A stretch of 64,000 nt of DNA from Myrica gale (taxonomy: Eukaryota; Streptophyta; Magnoliopsida; Fagales; Myricaceae): positions 9,406,501 through 9,470,500 of the forward strand of contig OZ005609.1 in assembly GCA_963930655.1 (NCBI GenBank), written 5' to 3'. Positions within the stretch are counted from its first letter, which is position 1. Each line of letters begins with the position of its first letter. This document shows positions 10,801 through 23,412 of this stretch, one piece after another. Under the pieces are notes generated by a model, which saw only the letters and a list, made by a program, of their open reading frames with translations, searched no databases and had not been told where the DNA came from. The position numbers and the translations under genes are program-made.

Positions 10801-13021
10801 TGGACTGTGATCACTACATCAATAATAGTAAAGCTCTTCGAGAGTCCATGTGTTTCATGATGGATCCATTGCTAGGAAAGAGGGTGTGCTATGTACAGTT
10901 TCCGCAGAGGTTCGATGGTATCGACAGGCATGACCGATATGCTAACCGAAACACTATATTCTTTGATGTAAGCATTCACTTTTATAAAGATGCCCACCGA
11001 TTCATTTCTTCTGCAGTTTAACATGTAAGCACATACACTAGTCTGTGTTCATCTACTTATCTGGAAACTAATACACTAGTCCTTCATGCCAGATCAACAT
11101 GAAAGGTTTGGATGGGATCCAAGGACCTATATATGTTGGAACAGGATGTGTCTTCAGAAGGCAAGCATTCTATGGTTTCGATGCTCCGAAAGTGAAGAAG
11201 CCACCAACCAGAACTTGTAATTGTTTGCCGAAGTGGTGCTGTTGTGGCTGTTGTTGTTTTGGAAAAAGGAAGAAGAAGAAGAATAACAAACCTAAATCGG
11301 AGTTGAAGAAGAAAAACTCTAAGATGGGAGCATCTGCACCTGTGTGCGCTTTGGAGGGCATTGAAGAGGGAATTGAAGGTAATTTAGCTTATTAAACATT
11401 TTCCCGCCCAGTGCCTATTGCATTGTGTTTTTAGCGCCAGTAGAGAACATTAACAATTTACCAATCCGTGTTGCTTGAGCTTTATCAAAATGCTTTTCCT
11501 GATTCTAGGTTCGAAACCAAAGAACAATCCCTTATCTGTTCCATATTCTGTTTTTCTCAAAAGTGAGGTCTTCTATGGATGTGTTGAAAAAGTTGTATAT
11601 GCAAGAACCTACTTTGTTTGAGGGTCAGATTAATTACCTTGTTATTGTCTATCAGACTCAATATCATGTTATATATAACTGGGAAGAGCTTGTTGCAGGA
11701 GTTGAAGGTGAAAATTTTAGTCTGGTGTCTCAGGAGAAATTGGAAAAAAAGTTTGGACAATCTTCTGTGTTTGTTGCATCTACTCTGCTAGAGGATGGCG
11801 GGACACTAAAAAGTACTAGCCCAGCATCTCTGCTTAAAGAAGCTATCCATGTCATTAGCTGTGGCTACGAAGACAAAACCGAATGGGGAAAAGAGGTAGC
11901 TGCAAACTTTGGATTCGTGTGCTCGCATCTTCTCTTGACACTATCCTTTTTGGTCTTTGAATTTGTCTGACCTAAGATTTTCTTGCTATCCAGGTTGGCT
12001 GGATCTATGGTTCAGTTACGGAGGATATATTGACGGGTTTTAAAATGCACTGTCATGGGTGGCGATCAATATATTGCATCCCTTACAGGCCTGCATTTAA
12101 AGGATCTGCTCCCATTAATCTCTCTGATCGTCTGCATCAAGTCCTCCGATGGGCTCTTGGGTCTGTTGAAATATTTCTGAGCAGGCACTGTCCTCTCTGG
12201 TATGGGTATGGAGGGGGCCTGAAGTGGTTAGAGCGCCTGTCTTACATTAATGCTACTGTATATCCATGGACTTCGATTCCTTTACTAGCATACTGTACTC
12301 TACCCGCTGTGTGCTTGCTCACAGGGAAATTCATCACTCCTGAGGTAGGAATTTTATTACAACGTTAGATGACATAAATTTGAAAAATGCATGCAGTCAA
12401 TTTAATAGTTTTTCGTGTGTTTTTTTCATATTGCAGCTCAGCAACGTTGCTAGCTTGTGGTTTCTATCGCTTTTCATTTGTATCTTTACGACAAGCATAC
12501 TGGAAATGAGATGGAGTGGAGTTGGTATTGATGAGTGGTGGAGAAACGAGCAGTTTTGGGTGATTGGAGGGGTTTCGGCACATTTATTTGCTGTGTTCCA
12601 GGGGCTCCTAAAGGTTTTAGCCGGAGTCGATACAAACTTCACTGTAACATCAAAAGCAGGGGATGACGATGCGTTCTCAGAGCTTTATGCGTTTAAGTGG
12701 ACCACTTTGCTCATACCACCAACAACACTGCTAATAATAAACCTGATTGGAGTGGTTGCTGGTGTCTCCAACGCAATAAATAACGGGTACGAGTCTTGGG
12801 GGCCTCTGTTTGGTAAGCTCTTCTTCGCCTTCTGGGTGATTGTTCATCTCTATCCTTTCCTAAAGGGTCTGCTGGGTAGGCAGAACAGGACTCCCACCAT
12901 TATTATTGTCTGGTCGATTTTGCTTGCTTCCATCTTCTCCCTTCTGTGGGTTCGGGTCGATCCCTTCTTGGCTAAGTCAGATGGTCCAGTTCTAGAAGAA
13001 TGTGGATTGGACTGTACCTAG
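7892..13021 (+). CDS. CESA: Cellulose synthase A catalytic subunit, CESA2/5/6/9 clade
   Basis: Catalytic subunit of the plasma-membrane rosette that polymerises UDP-glucose into cellulose. The CESA6-like clade serves primary walls. Exons: 7892-7972, 8139-8331, 8439-8641, 8820-8928, 9090-9264, 9522-9788, 9884-10229, 10311-10448, 10537-10662, 10755-10967, 11093-11378, 11699-11895, 11994-12344, 12437-13021. They sum to 3270 nt (1089 aa), all with GT-AG junctions in phase. The N-terminal RING-type zinc finger has Cys at residues 38-83. Two membrane helices follow around residues 265-320. Catalytic residues are all present: DDG at 396-398, DxD at 563-565, TED at 787-789 and QxxRW at 827-831. The Cys/Lys-rich class-specific region is in exon 11. 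The ending EECGLDC and the exon 6 residues are CESA6-like, not secondary-wall CESA4/7/8. The exon 12 acceptor is the least certain junction. Confidence 0.96.
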
Positions 13022-13446
13022 CAGCTGTGAAACATGAATTTTCTAGTTCTAGAAGAGGGCCAATGTGTAGATTCATAGATATTTATTGTTCCGTTGATGA
13101 TACAAACCTGAAGAATGGTGGGTGTGATGGGGTCTGCGAGCTCTAAGATTAATTGCGTGTATGGGCGTGGAAACCTCGTTTCAAGTCCCGGTTCCTTTTC
13201 TTTTGGTGGAGGAAAAGGCAAACCAGTCAAAGGTGATCTGGGTGCTGTCTGTAAGCTTTTATGTCGGTGGTGGGAGACTGTTGGGAACGGCTACAACAGA
13301 TCCGCTTTGATTCTTTATTAGTTTTATACGGGAAGAGGTGGTGGGATTATTCACACAAACTGCTCTGTTACTTTTGTCACGTGCTGTTCCCCCCTCCCCC
13401 TCCCCCTCCCCCTCCCCCCCTCTCGCCTGCCCACTATTTGATTCAC

Positions 13447-13452
13447 AATAAA
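13447..13452 (+). terminator. Candidate poly(A) signal of CESA
   Basis: A canonical aataaa lies 426 nt after the CESA stop codon, just beyond a CT/C-rich simple repeat at about 13389-13422. Spacing fits a plant 3' UTR. Confidence 0.4.
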
Positions 13453-13515
13453 AGGTGGCCATGTCCTGCTTTTCTTGTAACTACGAGGCAAAGCTCTGGG
13501 ACAGTACTAAAATGC

Positions 13516-13936
13516 TAGGGCTTATTTGTTTGCCCGTTTATGTTTCGGTTGCCACTGAATGTAGCTATATAGTATTTTATTGCATGAAGAGTTGTATGAA
13601 AAACTGAAAAAAGTTTCGTTTGTGTTCAATTAATATATCAGATACCGTTGTTGTGGGTTCAATGGTTTTCAAAGCAAAAGTTACTGTTCATTAACATATT
13701 TACCTAGGAAAATCCCACATAAGATCATAGGGCTTATTTGTTTGCCCGTTTATGTTTCGGTTGCCACTGAATGTAGCTATATAGTATTTTATGGCATGAA
13801 GAGTTGTATGAAAAACTGAAAAAAGTTTCGTTTGTGTTCAATTAATATATCAGATACCGTTGTGGGTTCAATGGTTTTCAAAGCAAAAGTTACTGTTCAT
13901 TAACATATTTACCTAGGAAAATCCCACATAAGATCA
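13516..13936. repeat. ~210-bp tandem duplication downstream of CESA
   Basis: Unit 1 (about 13516-13727) and unit 2 (about 13728-13936) are nearly identical. The differences I see are one substitution (ttattgcatg / ttatggcatg) and a 3-bp contraction (gttgttgtgg / gttgtgg). The copies are directly adjacent, so the event looks recent. No open frame lies in the unit. Confidence 0.9.
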
Positions 13937-14107
13937 TATATTGACCTTCCAGAAGCAATAGACCATCTTTCCTACGTCTAATATCACCATTTCTTTTTTG
14001 TTAAAATTGTATGAAAACGAAAACGCACACACCACCTGAGGAAATTCTGGTCTCACTCAGAATCAACGAATGCTTGTACAATGTCCTTTATGAATACGAC
14101 TGCCTTG

Positions 14108-16285
14108 TGGCTTCAGCAAAATAAGAAAACTAATTGGGTTCAATAGTCTATTAGGCTTACCTAAATGCAAAGAGAAAAGAATATATATGTACATGTGTTA
14201 CAAAGAGAGGAAAACAGCGTAAAAGCTATACAAGATTAAATAAGTTGTAGTTTCGCATGACTTCGCTGGATTGGCTTGTCGTGGGCTTTATATAATTGTG
14301 ACTCCCCCTCGAGTTTGGCATAGGGATTGAAAATGCCCATCTTGGACATTAAAAGTTGGAATTGGGGTGTTGGCAGTGACTTCGTGAAGATATCTGCAAG
14401 TTGGAACTTGGAGGCCACATGGAGTCTTGATCCTGCCGGCAATCGAGCTCGATGTGTTTTGTTCTTTCATGGAAGACAGGATTTTTGCTTAAATGAATAG
14501 TTGCATGACTCACAAAAAAGAAGAACAGAGTGTGAATGTGAAACATTAAAATCTTGGAGCAATGCAAGTAACCAAATGACTTCAGATGTAGTGGAGGCAA
14601 GTGCCTTGTATTCTGCCTCTGCAGAGGACCTGGAGACCGTGCCTTGCTTTTTGATCTCCAACTAATCGGTGAGTGACCAAGGAAGATGCAATATCCTGTG
14701 ACGGATTTTCTTGTATCAGGACAAGATGCCCAATCTGAATCACTGTAGGCCTTATGATGAAGAGATGAGTTGCTGGAAAAAAATAAACCTTGACCAAGTG
14801 AACCTTTGATGTATCTTAGAACTCGAGTTTCTGCATCCATATGAACCTGACTAGGCTTATCCATAAATTGGCTAAGCACATTTAAAGCATAAGTTAAATC
14901 AGGTCGTGTGATGGTTGAGTAGATGAGTTTACCAATAAGTATTTTGTAGCTTGTAGGGTCTCAAAGAGCATCCTCTTGAGATCGAGAGAGCTTGTGATTG
15001 AGTTCAATTGGAGTTGAGATAGGCTTAGAACCTAGCTGACCAGCTTCCTCAAGAAGTTCCAAACTATATTTTCGCTGGCATAAGAATAAACCTGAAGCTG
15101 ATCTAGATACCTCCAAACCAAGGAAGAATTTGAGGGCACCAAGATCCTTGATTTTGAATTGACTGTGCAGGTAATGTTTGAGTGCTTCAACAGCTAATAG
15201 GTCATTACTACCCACCATAATATCATCCACATACACTAAAACTGCTATGAACCCATGTTGTGTAGTGCAAGTGAATAAGGAGTAGTCGGACTTAGATTGG
15301 TGGAAACCAACAACCAATAAATATATAGAGAATTTAGAGTACTATTGTCTCAAAGCCTGTTTAAGCCCATAAAGGGATTTATTCAGCCGACAAACAAGTT
15401 TTCCTTTACCCATGTTCTCCCCCTTATTGTGAAACCCGGAGGAAGGTCCATGTATACCTTCTCATCTAGATCACCATGCAAGAAGGCATTGTGAACATCT
15501 AACTGAGATATGTGCCAATTGAATGGAAGCAAGGGCAAGAAAAAGTTTGACAGTGGTGAGCTTAGCTACAGGGCTAAAAGTTTCTTGGTAGTCCAACCTT
15601 TCCTTTTGAGTGTATCCTTTTGCAACCAGCGGGACTTTGTGTCTTTCTATTGTCCTATCATATCTCAATTTGACTTTATACACCCACTTACAACTAGTGG
15701 ATTTTTTGTGGGGAGGAATGGCAGTGATAGTCCAAGTGTTGTTTCGCTGGAGGGCAACAAGTTTAGCATCCATGGCTTGTTTCCAATGAACAAAAACAAC
15801 TTGCTCATAGGTTTTGGGTTCATTTTTCAAGGAAAGGGAGAGGGTATAAGCTTTGTGTGACTTGGACAACTTGTGATAAGACAAATAGTTTTTTAATGGG
15901 TACTGTGTGGACTTAGGTGCAGAAGGGACAATGAACTGATTTTTAGATGTGGAAGAAGATAGAGGTCATGACTGATGTGAGGGACGGACAGTGAAGTGAT
16001 CTTCTGATGTGGAAGGAGTGTGGATTGTTTTGATGGCGACTTACCAAGTTGACAATGGTATTGCTGCAAATACCTTGGTGGCTGTCTAGTTCTAATGGCT
16101 TCAGAAAAATAAAAAAACTAATTGGGCTCAATCGTGGCTTACCTAAATGCAAAGAGAAAAGAACATATATGTGCAGGTGCTACAGAGAGAGAGGAAAACA
16201 GCGTCAAAACTATACAATATTAAATAAGCTGTAGTTTCACATGACTTCACTGGAGTGGCTTCTCGTGTGCTTTATATTCTTGTGA
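14108..16285 (-). mobile_element. Internally deleted Ty1/copia retrotransposon with two short LTRs
   Basis: Two direct repeats of about 190 bp (14108-14301 and 16096-16285) share ~85% by eye. They flank minus-strand copia pol remnants. Reading 5' to 3' on the minus strand: start of the RT domain (about 15890-15480, with the ETFSPVAK motif), the RT catalytic part with YVDD (about 15317-14961), and RNase H pieces (about 14880-14470, with SSAEAEYKAL). Frameshifts and stops separate them. A purine tract GAGGGGGAG lies just upstream of the 3' LTR, as expected. Gag, protease and most of integrase are missing. No clear target duplication was found, and the LTRs start TC rather than TG, so the boundaries are approximate. 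Confidence 0.85.
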
Positions 16286-16289
16286 AATA

Positions 16290-18160
16290 ATATCACCAAT
16301 CTTGTAAGGTGCTTCCACCATGACAAATGGGAAAAGATAAACCACGCTCAGGGAATTTTCTCATCAGTGGCTACTATTCCTTGCTGATAAGGTAGAATCC
16401 AAATACAAAGATGGTATAGGCTTCTGCCTTGAGATCCAGACTTGAGCAGGCCTATAATCTAACATCTGAACTTTTGTAGAGACCGTTTATTCGCTCATTG
16501 CTCTTATTAATCACAAAAAACCTAGATTCCATCCAGCTAGAGTTTAGTTGATATGGACATCAAATTTTATTTGGGTAAATCCCATATCTGTGACTGAGTT
16601 CAAAATCCACAGCCTCAAGTCTATAAAGCGATTGGGTCTGGTTCTTTGATTAGCTTGGCTCCCTACGTTTGAATTTGGTTGCAAATGATGAATTCACCAC
16701 GTTTAATTGAATGGTGAAGAGCTTAGACTTTTACCACAGACATGTTTGAATCCACCGAGATTCCCGTTATTGGGCATATCAAATGAATGTTTCCATATAA
16801 TAACCGACGGGACAAGGTAAGCATTTTCCACGCGAGTAAACAATGATAGCCGACAAAACAGAGCAAAAGAAATAAGGAAAAATAAACCAAGTGCTAATGA
16901 CAGCACAAAACAAAATGAAGGAAGGAAAAAGAAACCAAAAGGCAAGAGCTAATGACATCGGAGTCAAGTAGAAGCGATAGAATGCAAATAACGTAGAAAT
17001 GCAAGTAGTCATACGTGCTTGTGCATTCACACGGAAACAAACAAACAGAGTCGCACAGATGCAACAGGTCGGATGCACACCATAGTTTGTCCACCACTCT
17101 TCAGGTCAGGGCTCCGTCTTAGACGTTTACATATGGACCCCTAACCCACCTGAACACAGCTCCTAATTGACCTGGCCACTTTCTTGGGTCCGTTCTGCAG
17201 ACTATACTAATTGGAGAGAGAATATAATTTTCACGACAAATGGAAAGCCTTCTAAGGCTCTCAGGAACACAAAATGCTCTTAGCGTCTCCTGAGTTCCTG
17301 CCCAGTTAAAGAGAAGACTAACACACCAACCCATCAATCAAACCAAAATTGATCAAACTCCTGCAAGTTTGACTTCAGGAGGTGGTCAATGGCCAACTTT
17401 TGTCTAGGAGCTCCATCATTTTGGCAATTGGAATGTGACCAAACACTAACCTGACAATCAATGCACAACCCTTCAAACAACCATCAAGCCAGCTTGAAAG
17501 GATCTCAAAAAGGGATGATGAGGCTTGTGTTCTAAGAGGTTTCAAAACATTGGCGTAAACAGAAAAGTCTCATTTCATGCAGATCTAATAAAGCATTACC
17601 ATACACAAAGTTCAATCAAGGAATTTGAACACAACACTTATAAACACAATGAAGCTAGTAAATCAGACAGGAAATAGGCGAGATGCAGCCCGACATGCAA
17701 AACCATTTTGCTAAAGAGATCAAAGAAAAGGAAATAAATACAAAATTGACGTGAATAAAGAAACAGACAAACTTGTCTAATTAGCAGTAGCATTCACCAA
17801 ATAAAACTTAGATGTTTCACATCCGAAATGACTTTTGGTATGAAAAACACATTATATGACAGACGGTACTCAACAACAAACATAGTGAGTAGATAAAATA
17901 ATTTGGAAAATAAATTTTCAAAAAGATGCGGATCTAGGTCCCAAACCTGTATTTGTTAAAATTGTACAGATCCACAAGATGACACACCTTCGGGCGTCCA
18001 AGGGTTGAAAAGTCATGTATAACACAAAAAGAGACGACCATCTGCATCATGGTTGCCTAATAGTTCCAGCTTTGACTGATTTCTGACAATGGAATTCTCT
18101 TTGTTCATCAATAACTCTTCCATCGATCATCACCAATACACATAATTTGTTCCTTATAAT
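16290..18160. other. Spacer between copia element and UVR-motif pseudogene
   Basis: No gene recognised. The open frames on the minus strand at about 16703-17337 are low-complexity hydrophobic translations without family features. The part next to 18163 probably contains the former 3' UTR of the pseudogene. Confidence 0.4.
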
Positions 18161-18162
18161 TA

Positions 18163-21100
18163 TCACGGTTTGGAAAGAGAAACAGCAGCTGCCAGTTCGG
18201 CTAACTGCTTCCTCCCAAGACTAGATACAAGTTCCATGGAGATGAAGTGTCTTGGTACGTTTTCAAACTCTTCCACCTTCAAATTGTAGATTCGTTGAAG
18301 CTTTTTAGCTTCCATGTCTGTTGCTTCGGCCTCAGCAAGTAGAAGATTAGCTTCTTCAAGGTCACCCAACTCTAGAGTAGCTATTCTTTCTGCTGTTGCA
18401 ACACCAGCAATTACAAGCAACCTCTGGAATCTAGCCATTGCTACCTCTTTTTCCTTTAATAGGATCAAGGACTCAGTCTTCTGCAACCTGGTAACAGTTT
18501 CTTCAATCTCTTCCTCAAGTTTCTCAAGCTCTGAGATGGCTCTTTCCATTTGAATCTGTATGCCTTCCTTTTCAACACTTGATGACTTTGCCTCAGCAGC
18601 TATCCGTGCAGCTTCCTTAAAATTTCTTGCAGAAGCAGCAACTTTCTTTTCTACTTTCAGTTCTGGGACTCTTTTGTCAATAAAAAGAATCCGCTGCTTG
18701 AAGGATGTTATATCTTGCTGGATGTTTGACTTTCTTGAAGATAGTTCCTAAAGACAGAGTAAAAGCGATCTGTTCAATAAATGAGATTCCAAAATGGGGA
18801 AAGTGGGCAACAGGTGAAAAAGAAGACTGAGGATTAAGTGGTCTGGCAGATGTTCACATATCAGCAAACTGATAGATGACAATCTGCCACTCCTGATGCT
18901 CTGGCAATGTACAAGCACAACACCAGCTCCAGCTAATATAAGATGTTTGAAAGAGAAAGAAAGAAACAAAGAAAAGAAAGAACGAAACAACTAAGCCCAA
19001 AAATTCCAATACTCATCCGGGCCAAATTTTGACATGGACTGTATAGACACGAAATTTATGAAAAAGTCGACGAGATGAAACAATGCTTCCTCACTATAAG
19101 AGCCACACTTTGTCTGATATACAACAACCACAGTGAATCTTAGACAGGTAAACTTCTTAGTGCATAGGAATTCCATGTAAAGGATGTGGAGGTTTTGTCT
19201 AGCTATAATCATGACTTAAGGAAACAGTTTATCCCCTTCTTGAGTTTCTTTTTCCCGTTAAGTACTTGATGATTGTTTTACTATACCTGAAATCTCAGTT
19301 TCTTCAACAGCCGGGTAAGTTCTTGACAAAAGGCAAAAGAAATATTATTAGGCATTTGTTCATTTAGATATGACCATTTGAAGGCGTTTAACAATACTCT
19401 GCTTAGTCAAGCAAAAGTTGCTTTGTAAACCAATGATGACTGGGGATAGGAATTTTACATCTTTGACATCTAAGGACTCGAAAGCTGTTGACATTTCATT
19501 ATTTTTGTGTGCAGAGCCAGAACAAAAGAAATTTAAGAGTAAGCCCATAAGGAAGTTAGCCAGCAAAATTAACCTGTAGGGAAGCTCTTGCAGTGGATAC
19601 TTCCTTTTGGAGGATTTGGACATCCTCAGAAAGCTTCTCCTCAAACTTTGTAAGCCTCAGTTTATCTTCCTGAGACTTTAAAATGGAGGACACCATACTT
19701 TTTCTCAGCCCAACAACTTCCCGGTGTGTTTTTGCTTCCTCTGCAGAAACCTGACAAATTCTCTCAGCTTAACACCTTTTTCTTCTTTCTGGACATAGAA
19801 CTTTTCAATTTCCTTCTCTTTCATCGATAGGGCTTCACTTTCCAAGTTCATCTGAGAAAGACTCGACTGCAAGTTATCATACTTTGCGTCAATGTTTGAT
19901 TGCATCTCCTGGAAACCCGAGACCACATCAGCAATCCTTTTATCAACTTCTCGAATGTTCGAATCATGTTCTGCAATCTCCTTCTCCTTTTGTTTTACCA
20001 ACTCAAGTAGTTTTTCAAGTTCATCTGTCACGACTTCCTTTTTCTGAAGGAGGAGTTATTTCTCCCTCCTGTCATCTTCAATTGAATGTTCAATCAAATT
20101 ACTCAACACTTGTCTAACTTCATTTATATAGTGTGATTCAATTTCAAACTCCATCTTCTTGATCTCAAAGGCTTCAATTGATGAAAGCCATTTGTACAAC
20201 TCTTTTAAAGATGATTCATGTGCTGTCTTGAAGACTAAGTCTGCATTATATGTAGCCTCCTGCGAAGAAGAGACCCTAACAGTCAGGAAAGTTGCTATTC
20301 TAACCCGAACGAAGGTTTTCAAGTATTAGAATTTGATAGTCTCTGAAACTCTCTAAATGTAAATAATGGCCACAAATCCAAAATGTTGCACAGTTGAGCA
20401 ATGCAGAAACGATCGTGAAAGCTGACACTTAAGTTCAACACAAAAGCAATGAGGACTGACCTTTGCGAAATCGTCTAGAAGTAAGGCGCATTGTTCCTCA
20501 GCAGCAATCTGTGCTTGGAGAGCCTTGTGCATCTTGGAATCAATGGCATCAGAGTCGGCCTCTGCATCTATCAGGGAAGTGAGAAAAGCTTGTTTCTCCT
20601 TCTCAGCAGCGGCAAGGCTCTCGCTAACCCGCTCTGCCCTCTCAAAATCTTCGGCCTCACAGGCTTCTTCCAACTCCGCCTCCAGTTCCCTTAACTTAAT
20701 GGATGATAGATTAACATTCTCGGCGGCTTTTCTTCTCCTCCGAATGGAATCCTTTTTGGCTGTAGATACGGAGGACACCAACCCCCGAGCATAGCTAAGC
20801 TTCTCCGAGATTCGCTCATTGATCTGCTCGAAATTTAATTCCGAGGAAGGACTCGCGTTTTCATTATCAACAACAACAACAACAACATCTTCTTCTTCTC
20901 GCTTTGCTTGCTCTTCTTCTTGTGGTCGTAGTTGCTGAACTTGTTCTGGCTCTGCTTGTTCTACTTCTTGTGGTTGCAATTTCTGAATTTGTTCGCGCTC
21001 TACTTGCTCTTCTACTCGTTGTTGTGGTTGCTCAACTTGTTCTTCTTCTTGTGGATGCTGAATTTGATCCTCGTATTCTGTTGTTTTTTCCTCCTCTGAG

Positions 21101-21717
21101 AGCAAAGCATCGACATGAGATCTACTCGTAGTATGAATATGATCGTCAGCGGTATCGAAAAGTGAAAGGGGAGGGCCATCTCTCCCGTATCCGATTCTCA
21201 GGCTAGCTCATTTTTTCTTTCTTGAAATTTGTCGGGAGATAGAAGGGATTGCTCGTAAGGTTGAAATCGAAGGAGTAGAATCAGCATCATCAGAAACCGG
21301 AGATGTATGGAATTGGGATTGGGATTGGTTTTCAGGAGGAGTGACGATGGTGAGGTCAGAGAAGAGGTTCTCGTCAAGGGGCTGAGACGACTGATGCGAA
21401 AAGGAATGTGATAAAGATGGCGTCGACGCCGTACTCGGATCATCATTCGAAATTGAAGGACCACTATCATCCTGACAGTCTTCTTTTCCATCTTCTTCTT
21501 TTCTTCTTTCCTGTAGCTGGTCTGCTGCCAATTGGGAATGGTTGAATAGGACCATTCCCTCGAACAACGAATCCATTTCTTCGCCTCTTCCACTCTCCTC
21601 CATTTCTCTGGAAATCCCAGTTCGAGATCGCGTGCCCACACCGACTGCTATTTTTTTATGTTCAGCTCTTAAGCACGCCTGCACCCCCAACTCGCTCACC
21701 TTCCTCTCCCGATTCAA
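18163..21717 (-). pseudogene. UVR-motif coiled-coil protein gene with two stops and one frameshift
   Basis: Three exons on the minus strand: about 21603 (or 21717) to 20461, 20259-19574, and 18747-18163. The conceptual product of ~800 aa has an acidic Gln/Glu-rich repeat region, then a UVR-type motif (ELEEACEAEDFERAERV). Long coiled coil follows to a conserved C-terminus. It matches a plant family of unknown function that I remember only as uncharacterised coiled-coil/UVR proteins. Three lesions break it. TGA at 21208-21210 falls where homologues have Arg. TAA at 20056-20058 is flanked by in-frame conserved sequence. A one-base loss near 19752-19755 shifts the frame. Frames resume correctly after each, exon 3 is intact, and the GT-AG sites are preserved, so decay is recent. 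Sequencing error is possible for one lesion but unlikely for three. Confidence 0.75.
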
Positions 21718-21719
21718 GG

Positions 21720-23250
21720 AGAGAAGAAAGGGAAAACTGAAAACGTTAAAAAATGGGCCGAATTTTAGAAGCCCATTTCTCCGGCCTACCTGTGAATTGT
21801 TTTGCTATTGACCCGCACATTCCAGGCCCAATAGAAATCCTGCCTGGTTTGTGCAATTGGCTTTAGACCTCCGATTGGTATTTGGGTGTCAAAATTTTGG
21901 TATAATAAAATAATTATAAAAAAATTCTCTCAAATAATTTATTTTTATTATAAAAATTATAAAAAATTCATTTGAATGAACTCTTTCTATAAATCCACAG
22001 TTTCTTGTTTTTTCTGTTTTCATTTTATAGACATTCTGATCATTTTATTCAAATTGGACAAAAAGGTACAGCTGGCAAAGTTCAAAGAAAAGGCCCAAAG
22101 CTGGCTACAAGATTAAACAGGCTCAAAGCCCTTTATATTCAACAAAGTGGGCTTAAAGCCCACACGACCAGCTTGATAACTCTATCCCGATTCTAAAAAT
22201 TTTAGATCAAAATCATATCCAAATATCTGGGGACACTAACCAGGCCTAAAGGCCCAAACTTTCACCAAACGCGCAACATCCTTCCTTGAACAAGCCAGCC
22301 AGCTGCAAGTGGGCACTGGGCATCTGGAAGTCGCTCTGCAAAAAGTAAAAGAGCATGGCGGCAGATGGGTTTCATTAGTTAGTAATGATTGCGTTCCCAC
22401 AAAATGTGAGCAAATCGGACGGATCTAAAGGATAAAACGAATGATTAATGCAGAATAAATAATAAAGTTTTTTCTTCTTCTTCTTTCAACGCTAATTAAT
22501 CAACGAAGATTGCATCACATGGGTACTAGGATGGGGTGAGGGCTTTTTGACGACGATAATGGCCCTTTGGAGTTTGGAATATAAAAGCCAAGCATATTAT
22601 ATATATATATATATGTATGACAGTTTCCTCTTTACGCGTTGTCGTATAGTCAGTACAGGCCAGAATGGTGATTGGGGACTTAAAGCGCTCTCACCGCCAT
22701 GTTCATGGGTGAGGCCCATGAGACGGATGCCTGCGCGGGGATAATAATTGAGCATCGATCCCGCTTTGTACGCGGTTTTTTGCTGGCTTTGACTTCCGTA
22801 TCAAGCTCCCTCCTCCTTCATCCCTCCCTCCTCAACTAACTCTGTACCTTCAGAGTTCACACCTTCCTCATCCCTGCGGTTTCTTCGCTAAAAAAATATA
22901 CCTTGCATCGTGCATGGATCTACTTGTTTATACCAATAATGACAGCTTATCATTCAGCTCCATACATTGAGCCCGCAGCCTGTTCCAATCCATCGGCTCG
23001 GCTCCTTCCCCTCCCATTTCCAGGTTAAGACATGATACCGTTAGAAGATTTGATTATTTTTCAATCAATTTAGACCAAATTATGTTAATATAATCAAGTT
23101 GGATTGGCTTGCCCCGTTTCCCCGAAATCCAAGCCTGCCAACCGTACTCCGCGGCTCTAGCCCATTTCTTTTTTGTTGTTACCCATTTACTTAACCACAT
23201 ACCATGCAGGCAGTTCCTTCTATCTATATGTGAGCATAGTGTGGATTATC
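21720..23250. other. Spacer between divergent UVR pseudogene and SAUR gene
   Basis: No gene seen. It contains an AT-rich MITE-like stretch (about 21890-21970), a (ta)n microsatellite near 22593-22612, and the presumed SAUR promoter in its last few hundred bases. No TGTCTC auxin element was noticed upstream of the TATA box. Confidence 0.4.
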
Positions 23251-23257
23251 TTGCAAA

Positions 23258-23263
23258 TATAAA
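23258..23263 (+). promoter_or_regulatory. Candidate TATA box of the SAUR gene
   Basis: A tataaa lies about 150 nt before the SAUR start codon in the context caaatataaaggag. That leaves a leader of roughly 120 nt, normal for intronless SAUR genes. Confidence 0.5.
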
Positions 23264-23412
23264 GGAGAATTGAAGCAAATCTCAAGGTACATCATCGCGG
23301 AGAGAAAGGACAAGTAGGAGAAGGAATTAAGAGATTCTTTCTTCTCTAACTAGACAGCTAAAAGTACTAGAGAAGTTCAAGAGGGCCCTTTAAGCGACCA
23401 AGGGAAGGAAGC

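Noticed and set aside
21198..21641. Overlapping minus-strand open frame near the UVR gene start
   Set aside because: Shadow of exon 1 in another frame, Arg/Leu-rich without domain.
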